Of a stretch of 64,000 nt of DNA, positions 57,137 through 64,000 are shown piece after piece. The DNA lies in the NCBI GenBank assembly GCA_963674495.2, contig CAXXLG010000002.1, positions 868,001-932,000 on the forward strand. The letters are read 5' to 3'. Each line of letters begins with the position of its first letter. Position 1 is the stretch's first letter. The notes beneath the pieces are model-generated. The model saw nothing but the letters and a program-made list of their open reading frames with translations, did no database searches and had not been told where the DNA came from. The translations under genes and the position numbers were made by a program. The DNA is from RGIG3178 sp963674495 (GTDB lineage Bacteria > Bacillota > Clostridia > Christensenellales > QAND01).

Positions 57137-58828
57137 ATGAACACAACCCATACGTATGATCATTATTTTGTGTTTGACGAAATAAGCGCCATACTCAGGG
57201 AGTTTGCGCAAAAATATCCGCAGTATATGCGCCTGTCTGCGCTGAATAAAACCGCGGAGAGCAGGGAGATATGGGTGGTTGAGATTACCGATCTGTCAAC
57301 GGGATCGTTTGAGTCCAAGCCGGCTTATTATACCGATGGAAACGAACATGCGGGCGAAGTGACGGGGTCCATGTGCGCGATGTATTTTGTGGATTATATT
57401 CTCACAAACGCGGACATCGACAGCGAGATCGGTGATCTTCTGAAAAAAACCACGATTTATGTGATTCCCCGCAAATCTCCGGACGGAGCCGAGTACTATC
57501 TGACGACACCCATGCGGTTGCGTTCGGTGGATAAGATGTATCCGTACGAGGAGCTTTTACCCGGGCTTCAACTTAAGGACATGGACGGCGACGGCGTCAT
57601 CCGCGTGATGCGTGTCAAAACGCCTTACGGTGTCTGGAAGATATCACAAAAGGATTCGCGCTGCATGTCAAAGAGGCGCCCGGACGACACGGACGACGAA
57701 TACTACAATGTGTATCCCGAAGGGTACATCGAGCAACACGACGGCATACACATTCCCGTGCCGCCCGAGCCGTTCGGCAACGATTTCAACCGGAACTATC
57801 CGGTATCCTGGGCGCCGGAGCATGAGCAAAAGGGCGCGGGCGTTTACCCGCTTAGCAACATAGAAACCCAAAGTGCGGCGGATTTTGTCATCCATCATAA
57901 GAACATCGGCAGCGTCATCACGTTCCACACCCACGGCGGCATGTTCCTCTATCCGCCCGGCATGTGCGCATCCAAGGAAGTGTGCAAGGAGGATATGGAA
58001 CGCTACCGTGAGATTGGCAAGATCGCCACGGAAGTCACATCTTTTCCGGTTGTCAACCTGTTCGATGAGTTTACGCCCAATGATGTGCGTATATCATCCG
58101 GCGCGTTTGACGACTGGTGTCATTACGACCGGGGTATCCCGGCGTATACCATCGAATGTTGGGATTTGAACATGCGTGCGGGCATCGAGTACGTATGGCC
58201 GCGGCCATCACAAAAGCGCCCGGAAGATGCGGAGGCAGATTTCATCAAACAGCTCAAATGGGTGGGCGAAAACCTTGATGGCGAAGCCTTTATGGACTGG
58301 ACGCCGTTTGACCATCCGCAATTGGGCATGGTTGACATCGGCGGGTTTGATTACAAACATGTATTCCAGAACTGCCCGGTGCAGTACCTGATGCAGGAAG
58401 TGCAAAAGCACACCAAGTTTATGCTGCGCCATGCCAAAGTGCTGCCGCGATTGCGGTTTGAAAGCGTTACAATCCAACCGGTGGAAGGGGATGTATACCA
58501 CGTGGAAGCCGTGGTAGCCAACGCCGGATATCTGCCCACGTACTTGACAAACGAGGCGCTCAAACTCAAGGTGGACAACCCCGTGAAAGTAAACATCAGC
58601 GGACAGGGTGTTTCCATTGTGGAGGGCAAACAATCGCAGAAAATAGGGCATTTGGAAGGCTTCTCCGGTGTTAAAGCGGGCTACAGCTTCCAGGGGATCA
58701 CCACGTTCGACCACGACCCGGTGATGAAAAAAGTCGAATGGGTGATACGCATCGCAAAAGGGACGGATTTTACCGTTGCCGCCAGCTGCGCCACCGCCGG
58801 CACGATCGAGAAAACCATTGCCGTATAA
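57137..58828 (+). CDS. M14-family zinc carboxypeptidase
   Basis: A 563-residue metallocarboxypeptidase. The catalytic domain (about 5-380) has the zinc ligands in YTDGNEHAGEVTGS (HxxE) and the third His in VITFHTHGGMF, with FGNDFNRNYPVSW contributing substrate-binding Asn and Arg, and TIECWD in the catalytic Glu position. About 150 residues of beta-rich C-terminal domain follow. No signal peptide is present, so it works in the cytoplasm on imported peptides, consistent with its place behind an amino-acid/peptide ABC importer. AAAGGAGGC lies before the ATG. It is longer than classic carboxypeptidases because of insertions around residues 120-200 and the extra domain. Confidence 0.9.
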   Translation: MNTTHTYDHYFVFDEISAILREFAQKYPQYMRLSALNKTAESREIWVVEITDLSTGSFESKPAYYTDGNEHAGEVTGSMCAMYFVDYILTNADIDSEIGDLLKKTTIYVIPRKSPDGAEYYLTTPMRLRSVDKMYPYEELLPGLQLKDMDGDGVIRVMRVKTPYGVWKISQKDSRCMSKRRPDDTDDEYYNVYPEGYIEQHDGIHIPVPPEPFGNDFNRNYPVSWAPEHEQKGAGVYPLSNIETQSAADFVIHHKNIGSVITFHTHGGMFLYPPGMCASKEVCKEDMERYREIGKIATEVTSFPVVNLFDEFTPNDVRISSGAFDDWCHYDRGIPAYTIECWDLNMRAGIEYVWPRPSQKRPEDAEADFIKQLKWVGENLDGEAFMDWTPFDHPQLGMVDIGGFDYKHVFQNCPVQYLMQEVQKHTKFMLRHAKVLPRLRFESVTIQPVEGDVYHVEAVVANAGYLPTYLTNEALKLKVDNPVKVNISGQGVSIVEGKQSQKIGHLEGFSGVKAGYSFQGITTFDHDPVMKKVEWVIRIAKGTDFTVAASCATAGTIEKTIAV

Positions 58829-58915
58829 GAGATGTGTTGGCAACGTACTATACACGTGAGATAGCCAAGTCCCTCAACTCTTTATAGAATTGGATCATTT
58901 GGGAGTGATATTATT

Positions 58916-60353
58916 ATGACGGATCTGCAATTTATCGACAAAGTCATTGAAGAGAAGAAGGCTATGATACTTGACATCAGCGACAGGATTTACGCCTATG
59001 CGGAACTCCCGTACGCGGAGCACAAGTCCGCCAAATTGCTGTGCGATGTTCTTGGGCAAGAGGGATTTACGGTGACGGAGGGCGTGGCCGAGATCCCAAC
59101 GGCGTTTACGGCGTCGTATGGAACAGGTAAACTCGTCATCGGATTCTTAGGCGAATACGACGCGCTGGATATCCTGAGCCAGGAGGCGGGAAACCCGCAA
59201 AAAAAAACCGGTCAGGGAAGGTGCGCCCGGTCATGGATGCGGCCACAATTGTTTGGGCGCGGGCGCACTGGCCGCGGCCATAGCCGTTAAGGAATACCTT
59301 GTCGCAAACAACAAACCCGGCACGGTCATCTACTACGGATGCGCCGCCGAGGAAGGCGCGGGCGCCAAGCAGTTTATGGCACGGGCCGGGTTGTTTGACG
59401 GCGTGGACTTTGTATACACATGGCACCCCGCGACACAGACGGGGGTTCAATCCCACCGGACCGTGGCCATCATGGGCGCCAATTTTATATTCAGCGGTCT
59501 GACTGCCCATGCGGGCGCAACGCCCCATCTGGGACGCAGCGCCCTGGACGCCGCAGAATTGATGAGCGTTGGTGTGAACTACCTTCGGGAGCATATGATC
59601 GACGGCGCACGCGTACATTATGCCTATGCGGATGCGGGCGGCGTAGCCCCCAACGTCGTGCAGGACCACGCGAAGGTCAAATACGAGGTGCGTTCGCCTA
59701 AGGTCAAACAGGTCAAAGAGTTGTTTGAACGCGTGGTCAACGTGGCGCGCGGTGCGGCGCTGATGACTGGTACCACCATGGACTACGAGATTACCATGGC
59801 ATTTTCGGATTATATTCCCAACGTCGCGTTGGCCCGCATTGCGGACGAATGTCTGCAATTGGTTGGTGCGCCGCAGTGGGATGAAGAGGATTATGCACTT
59901 GCCCGGGCATTCCAGCAATCCTATAATGAGACCACACTTGCGTCTATACAAGAAGGAATCGTGGAGGAATACGGCGCGGAACGGTTGGAGGAGATGCTCG
60001 AAAGACCGCTTGATCAAATGATCCAGCCGTTTGATGCGAACAATACGTCGTACATTTCAGGTTCAACCGATGTAGGCGACGTTGGGTATGCCGTGCCTAC
60101 ACTCAATCTGCGGGTGGCAACGGCATGCATCGGCAACGTCGGGCATACGTGGCAGATGGCAGGGCAGGCGGGCAGCCGCATCGCCCACAAGGGATTGATC
60201 ATTGCTGCCAAGGCGATGGCGCTCAGTGCCATCCGCACCATGGAGAAACCGGATGTTATAGAGGAAGCCAAGAGACTCGTGTTGAAGCAGAACGGCGGGG
60301 CGTACGAATGTCCGTTGCCCGATTCGGTCAAACCGCCGGTGGGACGGTATTGA
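58916..60353 (+). pseudogene. M20-family amidohydrolase (AbgB-like), frameshift at A9 run
   Basis: Two frames together encode a full M20 peptidase resembling the p-aminobenzoyl-glutamate hydrolase subunit AbgB. The first ends with IGFLGEYDALDILSQEAGN. The second resumes in KPVREGAPGHGCGHNCLGAG (zinc ligands) and continues through YGCAAEEGAGAKQFMARAG, GLTAHAGATPHLGRSALDA, STDVGDVGYAVPTLN and the C-terminal His region GNVGHTWQMAGQAG. The shift lies at nine consecutive A (59199-59207); eight A would restore the frame. Slippage at such a run, or a sequencing error, could keep the gene functional. GGGAGTG precedes the ATG. It is the last gene of the amino-acid/peptide operon. Confidence 0.88.
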
Positions 60354-60377
60354 TGCCCAATAATAGACTGATTATCA

Positions 60378-60406
60378 AAAGGCCCGCCTGTAAATAGGCG
60401 GGCCTT
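60378..60406 (+). terminator. rho-independent terminator
   Basis: AAAGGCCCGCCT, loop GTAAAT, AGGCGGGCCTTT followed by CCATTTT. It closes the ABC/peptidase operon. Confidence 0.88.
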
Positions 60407-60659
60407 TCCATTTTGCAGCAGGTGTCTCGTTTTCCTATTAACAAATTGCGCATTTTAGCAGGTCTTCAACCGTTTCAATCCCGGCCCGTTTAACAGGTCG
60501 AAGACGAAGGGATTGTCCACCGGCAATCTAAATAAGGCCTGTTGTGCAACAAAAGATTCTCCTAGATGTCGTTGAAACGCCTTGTAAAAAAATCGACCAG
60601 CGCGTGACGTTATACAGACATAATTTTGTCACATGAACCTTCCAATCCGTATACACCCG

Positions 60660-61412
60660 TTATACCAATCTATTTTTCAGCGTTGCCAGTCCTTCGATTT
60701 TAATTTCGATGGTATCGCCTTTTTGCATTGGGCCGATGCCCTCCGGTGTACCCGTGGCGATCACATCGCCGGGCAACAGCGTCATGCATTCGCTGACAAA
60801 GCTGATCAGCTCGGCAACGCCAAAGAGCATATCGTCCATGCTGGCGTCCTGTTTAATTTCGCCATTTAATATGCTTTGCACCCGCTTGCCCTTGGGATCG
60901 TATTGAGTATCGATGTACGGGCCGATGGGGCAGAACGTATCGAACGACTTGCCGCGCGTCCACTGCCCATCCGCGGCCTGCAAATCGCGTGCCGTCACGT
61001 CGTTGAGCGGCGTATAGCCAAAGACGTATTCCAAACCTTGTGCTGCAGATACTTTTTTGCACTTCTTTTTTATGACAACGGCCAGTTCCGCCTCAAAATC
61101 CACACGCGAAGAAGCGCTTGGGTATTCGATGCTTTGCCCGTCGGCGATGACGGATGTGGGCGGTTTAAGAAACAGGATCGGATTGCCGACAAGCTGTTCT
61201 TTCATCTCACCGGCATGCTTTGCATAGTTCAGCCCGACCGCAACGACCTTTGATGGCTCGCACGGCGCAAGCACCTCCACGTCACCGAGCTTGTATACCT
61301 CACCCGTATATGTGATGTCTTGATAGGGTAGGTCGTCAATGCGCTTGAGGGTATCACCGCTAAGCTGGGCATAGAAAAATTGGTCATCCTTTTTGACTCT
61401 CATGATTTTCAT
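60660..61412 (-). CDS. fumarylacetoacetate hydrolase family protein
   Basis: A 250-residue FAH-fold enzyme. The N-terminal 50 residues form the small lid domain. The core has KVVAVGLNYAKHAGEM, PILFLKPPTSVIADG, the metal ligands in RVDFEAELAVVI (Glu-x-Glu pattern), YTPLNDVTARDLQ, CPIGPYI and VIATGTPEGIGPM. Such enzymes hydrolyse or decarboxylate beta-diketo acids, for example 2-hydroxyhepta-2,4-diene-dioate isomerase, acylpyruvase or oxaloacetate decarboxylase; the substrate cannot be chosen. GGGAGAAATG precedes the ATG. It is convergent with the peptidase operon and appears to be a single gene. Confidence 0.9.
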   Translation of the reverse strand: MKIMRVKKDDQFFYAQLSGDTLKRIDDLPYQDITYTGEVYKLGDVEVLAPCEPSKVVAVGLNYAKHAGEMKEQLVGNPILFLKPPTSVIADGQSIEYPSASSRVDFEAELAVVIKKKCKKVSAAQGLEYVFGYTPLNDVTARDLQAADGQWTRGKSFDTFCPIGPYIDTQYDPKGKRVQSILNGEIKQDASMDDMLFGVAELISFVSECMTLLPGDVIATGTPEGIGPMQKGDTIEIKIEGLATLKNRLV

Positions 61413-61498
61413 CGTACATTTCTCCCAAACGTAAAAATTTATTTAATAGCGCCTTTACCATTGTACCACGCACAGACTGTGTAAACTATTCACGCCTT

Positions 61499-62068
61499 CT
61501 ACTGGGCAGAGCGCTTCTGCTCCATCTTTTGCCGCAAAAGCCTCTCCTTGTTTGGCACATCATCCCTGAGCAAAAAGGATGCCCACGTCGTATCCACACT
61601 GTCAATGTTAACCTCCCAATACAGCAAACGGTCATACATCCATTGGATTTCCTCAGCAACCGATGTATCGGCATTTTGCTGTTTGGCGGCATAAACGAAC
61701 GCGGTCAACCCGTACATGGGAACCCCGATGGCGTGCGTTTCGACATGAACGGTGCCGACGACGTGCCCAATCGCCCGCGCAGCGGCGCAGGCCGCAGGAT
61801 CATCTGCTGCCGCGGTTGCAGCGCTGTGCGTTGCATGGGCAGCCTTTTTGGCAATAGGCATTTTGATTTCCCCGCGCGCCCATGCTCTGGCCGCGTGCAC
61901 GGCTAGCCGCGGACGCGGATCGTCCGGTACACGGTTTTCAAAAATCGGGAGGATGCGTTGGGCGCAATCGATGGCCCACAAAACCAGCGTTCTATGCTTC
62001 TGCTTTTCGATCAGCGCCCGTATTGGCTGCAGACAGGGGCTTTCCCGTGTGAACAAAAGCTTTTTCAT
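61499..62068 (-). CDS. Imm5-like putative immunity protein
   Basis: A 189-residue helical protein with HATHSAATAAADDPAACAAA and RAIGHVVGTVHVETHAIGV, the His- and Ala-rich helical repeats of the predicted Imm5 immunity family, and a conserved YGLTAFVYAAK. AAAAGGAGATCGGC precedes the ATG. No toxin with a polymorphic C-terminal domain lies next to it, so it is an orphan immunity gene, possibly protecting against effectors of neighbouring cells. The C-terminal 60 residues (EEIQWMYDRLLYWEVN onwards) fit members annotated in gut Clostridia. The family assignment is by pattern recognition only. Confidence 0.75.
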   Translation of the reverse strand: MKKLLFTRESPCLQPIRALIEKQKHRTLVLWAIDCAQRILPIFENRVPDDPRPRLAVHAARAWARGEIKMPIAKKAAHATHSAATAAADDPAACAAARAIGHVVGTVHVETHAIGVPMYGLTAFVYAAKQQNADTSVAEEIQWMYDRLLYWEVNIDSVDTTWASFLLRDDVPNKERLLRQKMEQKRSAQ

Positions 62069-62282
62069 GCCGATCTCCTTTTATGCAGTCCTTGTTAAAT
62101 CAACTTTAAATGATAATGCACAACGGTGCAAGAGGAACCTTGCTATCCAATGCTCGAAGGGCGTGCCGTGATGAACCTATGTATCAAAGAAAAGGCGGAC
62201 TTTTGCCGAGTCTTGGCGTACCGTAACGTATTATTGCATCAACGCACAATAACGACGAATAACGCCTATACCTGTTGCTACA

Positions 62283-63059
62283 ATGCCGCTGCATCAATCC
62301 GGCAACGGGGAGGACAGTTCGATTATCAAACTGGCGCGGATACTTGGTTTTTTCATAATCGTACTGGTTATTACGGCGTTTGTCATGCTGCTGTGCTGCG
62401 AATACCATGGGCAGGACGCCGGGCTTTGCCGTGGCATCGATAACGCTGTTGCGGCAGACAATCAAAGTGAAGTGGATTCCGAACGGGAACGGATTGTTCA
62501 GGATACATATCGGGAGATACACGAAAAATACCCCGAGGTGGTGGGATACCTTTCCATTCCAAACACAAGCGTTCTCTATTATGTGTTTCAAAGCACAGAC
62601 GACGAATACTACCTGCATCATGGCAGAGACGGTAACAGGACATACAGCGGGGAGGTCTATTTGGATTACCGCTGTGATATTGCTGATCTGAAGCATCATC
62701 TGATCATCTATGGACACAACATGCGTAACAATACCATGTTCGGGTCGCTGGACAAATACAAGAAGGAGAGCTTCTACCGGGAGAATCCGATCATTACATT
62801 CAACACGGTTTATGATGACCACAAATGGGAGATATTCTCAGTGCGCATCGTGGATGTGGACCAAACAAGTAATACTATCATCCGGACACAGTTCAGTTCC
62901 GATAAAGCGTGGCTTCAATACATCCAAAACTGCCAGAAAGAGAGCATCTACGAGACCCCGGTGGTTCTTTCCAAGGACGACGTGGTGTTGACGCTCATCA
63001 CATGCAGCTATGAATATGACAATGGCCGACTGTTGGTACAGGCCAAACTCGTGAAGTAA
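62283..63059 (+). CDS. class B sortase
   Basis: A 258-residue membrane-anchored transpeptidase. The N-terminal hydrophobic segment (about 18-40) anchors it. The sortase fold follows with YPEVVGYLSIPNTSVLYYV, the class B region LIIYGHNMRNNTMFGSL with the catalytic His, LTLITCSYEY with the catalytic Cys, and DNGRLLVQAKLV with the Arg. The long helix insertion between strands 6 and 7 is present, as in SrtB proteins. The first ATG has no clear ribosome site; a GGGGAGG occurs a little downstream, so the exact start is uncertain. No substrate with a sorting signal is recognisable next to it, so its targets are elsewhere. Confidence 0.88.
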   Translation: MPLHQSGNGEDSSIIKLARILGFFIIVLVITAFVMLLCCEYHGQDAGLCRGIDNAVAADNQSEVDSERERIVQDTYREIHEKYPEVVGYLSIPNTSVLYYVFQSTDDEYYLHHGRDGNRTYSGEVYLDYRCDIADLKHHLIIYGHNMRNNTMFGSLDKYKKESFYRENPIITFNTVYDDHKWEIFSVRIVDVDQTSNTIIRTQFSSDKAWLQYIQNCQKESIYETPVVLSKDDVVLTLITCSYEYDNGRLLVQAKLVK

Positions 63060-63092
63060 TCGGTTGATCTATACCCACCCACCGCCCTGTAT

Positions 63093-63270
63093 GGAATCAA
63101 GGGGGCTGTGCCCCCTTTGACCCCCAAAAGAACGCTGTGCAGCAAGGCAGCGTGGACGGTTTTAAGGAATCAAGGGAGCTATGCCTCTTGTCCCAAAAGA
63201 ATGCTGCGCAGCAAGACAGCGTAGACGGATCTTAAAAACCAAGGGATTGTGACCCTTTGTCATCCGGAAA
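63093..63270. repeat. degenerate tandem repeat, about 73-bp unit, 2.4 copies
   Basis: Units begin at 63093, 63166 and about 63236. Each has AATCAAGGG, a small hairpin around GCC, then AAAAGAACGCTG and GCAGCAAGGCAGCGT before GGACGG. The first unit carries a perfect AAGGGGGC/GCCCCCTT hairpin that becomes degenerate in the next copies. No reading frame crosses it. It may be a dispersed intergenic repeat family. Confidence 0.8.
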
Positions 63271-63319
63271 CCGATCAAAACCTGCCCGCCGTCCTTTTGG
63301 TGCATACAGCGGCAATCTA

Positions 63320-64000
63320 TCACGCATCCCCTTTGCTTTTTTTCACCAAAGCGGCCGGCTTGATGATATCATTTCCGTGCCTGTTCCGGATTGTGTCGAT
63401 GGCCCTGTCCACCCGGTCGTGTTTATCAGCCGTTGTGCCGTTGTCGGACGAATCAAAAAACGAAAGCTGGGTCGTGTCGCCGTCCCCATCGAATCCGGAA
63501 ACGCTGATGCCGATCAGCCTGACCGGACGAGAACGGCTCCAATTCTTCTCAAGCAAGGCGCAACCCGTCCGATATATATCGCGGGTGGCACTTGTGGGGG
63601 CAACGGTCGTCTGGCGCGTGACCGACTTGAAATCGGTGTACTTGAGCGTGATGTGGACGGTGCGGCCCTTTTTGCCGTATTTCCGCAAAGTCATGCCTAC
63701 ATCGTCGGAAAGCTCCAACAAGACCTCTTGGGCGACTTTAACGTCCGAAATATCTTCCGACAATGTCGTTTCGCGTCCGACGGATTTCATTTCACCGGCC
63801 TGATGGGAAACAACGAGCTCGTTGTCGATCCCGTTCGCATGCCGGTATATCGCAAGACCGTGTTTCCCGAGCGCTCCAGCAAGGATGTTCCGATCCGCCT
63901 TTGCAAGATCGCCGATCAAGTGGATGCCCAATCGATCCAGTTTTTCCGCCGTTTTTTTGCCCACACCGTACATCATTGCAACATCAAGCGGCCAGAGCTT
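63320..64000 (-). CDS. dinB: DNA polymerase IV (Y family), C-terminal part (cut by window edge)
   Basis: The frame is open to the right edge, so only the last 226 residues are seen. It begins in the thumb (KLWPLDVAMMYGVGKKTAEK, LGIHLIGDLAKADRNILAGA, a helix-hairpin-helix) and continues through KSVGRETTLSEDI into the little-finger domain (RTVHITLKYTDFKSVTRQTT, VRLIGISVSGFDG). The last 55 residues include TTQLSFFD, a sliding-clamp binding motif, as expected for DinB. It inserts nucleotides opposite damaged bases. Confidence 0.92.
   Translation of the reverse strand, partial: KLWPLDVAMMYGVGKKTAEKLDRLGIHLIGDLAKADRNILAGALGKHGLAIYRHANGIDNELVVSHQAGEMKSVGRETTLSEDISDVKVAQEVLLELSDDVGMTLRKYGKKGRTVHITLKYTDFKSVTRQTTVAPTSATRDIYRTGCALLEKNWSRSRPVRLIGISVSGFDGDGDTTQLSFFDSSDNGTTADKHDRVDRAIDTIRNRHGNDIIKPAALVKKSKGDA

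Noticed and set aside
60438..60530. Minus-strand codons reading VKRAGIETVEDLLK, similar to an RNA polymerase alpha C-terminal domain
   Set aside because: Only about 28 residues are open, a stop lies directly upstream, and there is no start or ribosome site. It may be chance or a tiny relic, so no gene is called.
63093..63270. CRISPR array
   Set aside because: The units are adjacent copies of a 73-base sequence that diverge along their whole length, with no constant repeat and variable spacer pattern.

Overview
The window looks like chromosome of a spore-forming anaerobe in the class Clostridia (Bacillota). The evidence is purine-rich Shine-Dalgarno sites in front of almost every gene, at least eight well-supported TTG starts, a split glycine decarboxylase (gcvPA/gcvPB), a cotJ spore-coat locus, an ECF vitamin-type transporter with dedicated ATPases, a class B sortase, and many lipoproteins with Gram-positive style lipoboxes. 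No rRNA, CRISPR array or complete prophage is present. One tRNA-Thr(GGT) is encoded.

Layout, 1-23.6 kb: the 5' part of an ABC half-transporter; a large unknown membrane protein; a VOC protein followed by two tandem paralogous FGGY sugar kinases; a DUF421 protein; an MgtA-like P-type ATPase and, 0.8 kb further on, a CorA-type transporter, with a DUF5714 protein between them; a WYL regulator; a minus-strand L-arabinose operon (kinase, epimerase, FucI/AraA-type isomerase); then a compact plus-strand glycine-cleavage operon lplA-gcvT-gcvH-gcvPA-gcvPB-lpdA.

23.6-33.1 kb: an AT-richer accessory stretch with a frameshifted CPBP protease, a relic of a tRNA 3' end, a long hairpin, and two secreted proteins (a Thr/Pro-rich membrane-anchored protein and a polysaccharide deacetylase). 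It is followed by tRNA-Thr, a GNAT acetyltransferase, a DUF896 protein, a beta-lactamase-fold hydrolase, a ferritin-like/VIT1 metal transporter and a surface 5'-nucleotidase-type phosphoesterase.

33.2-48.2 kb is the most unusual part. The C-terminal half of the spore-coat manganese-catalase-like gene cotJC lies at 33.2 kb. Its exactly complementary N-terminal half lies at 46.4-46.6 kb, at the end of a cotJA/cotJB gene that is itself fused. A large serine recombinase of the SpoIVCA/SprA type abuts the broken end of the N-terminal half. The halves are in the same orientation but in swapped order, so joining them would put the intact gene on a 13.4-kb circle. Between them lie an orphan fused PTS IIC-IID permease, two small lipoproteins, and an eleven-gene minus-strand locus. 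That locus encodes an ECF transporter (S, T and two ATPases), several lipoproteins or anchored proteins with a repeated molybdopterin-oxidoreductase-like domain, an alkaline-phosphatase-superfamily lipoprotein, a MobB-like NTPase, a kinase-fold protein and an FMN-binding membrane protein.

48.2-64 kb: an unknown lipoprotein; a frameshifted 2-hydroxyacid dehydrogenase; a lipoprotein with metallo-beta-lactamase and lamin-tail domains; a decayed DJ-1/PfpI gene; truA; an operon for uptake and hydrolysis of amino acids or peptides (binding protein, permease, ATPase, M14 carboxypeptidase, frameshifted M20 amidohydrolase); an FAH-family hydrolase; an orphan Imm5-like immunity protein; a class B sortase; a degenerate tandem repeat; and the C-terminal part of DNA polymerase IV. 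Several of the frameshifts fall in homopolymers, so sequence error must be excluded before those genes are called pseudogenes.
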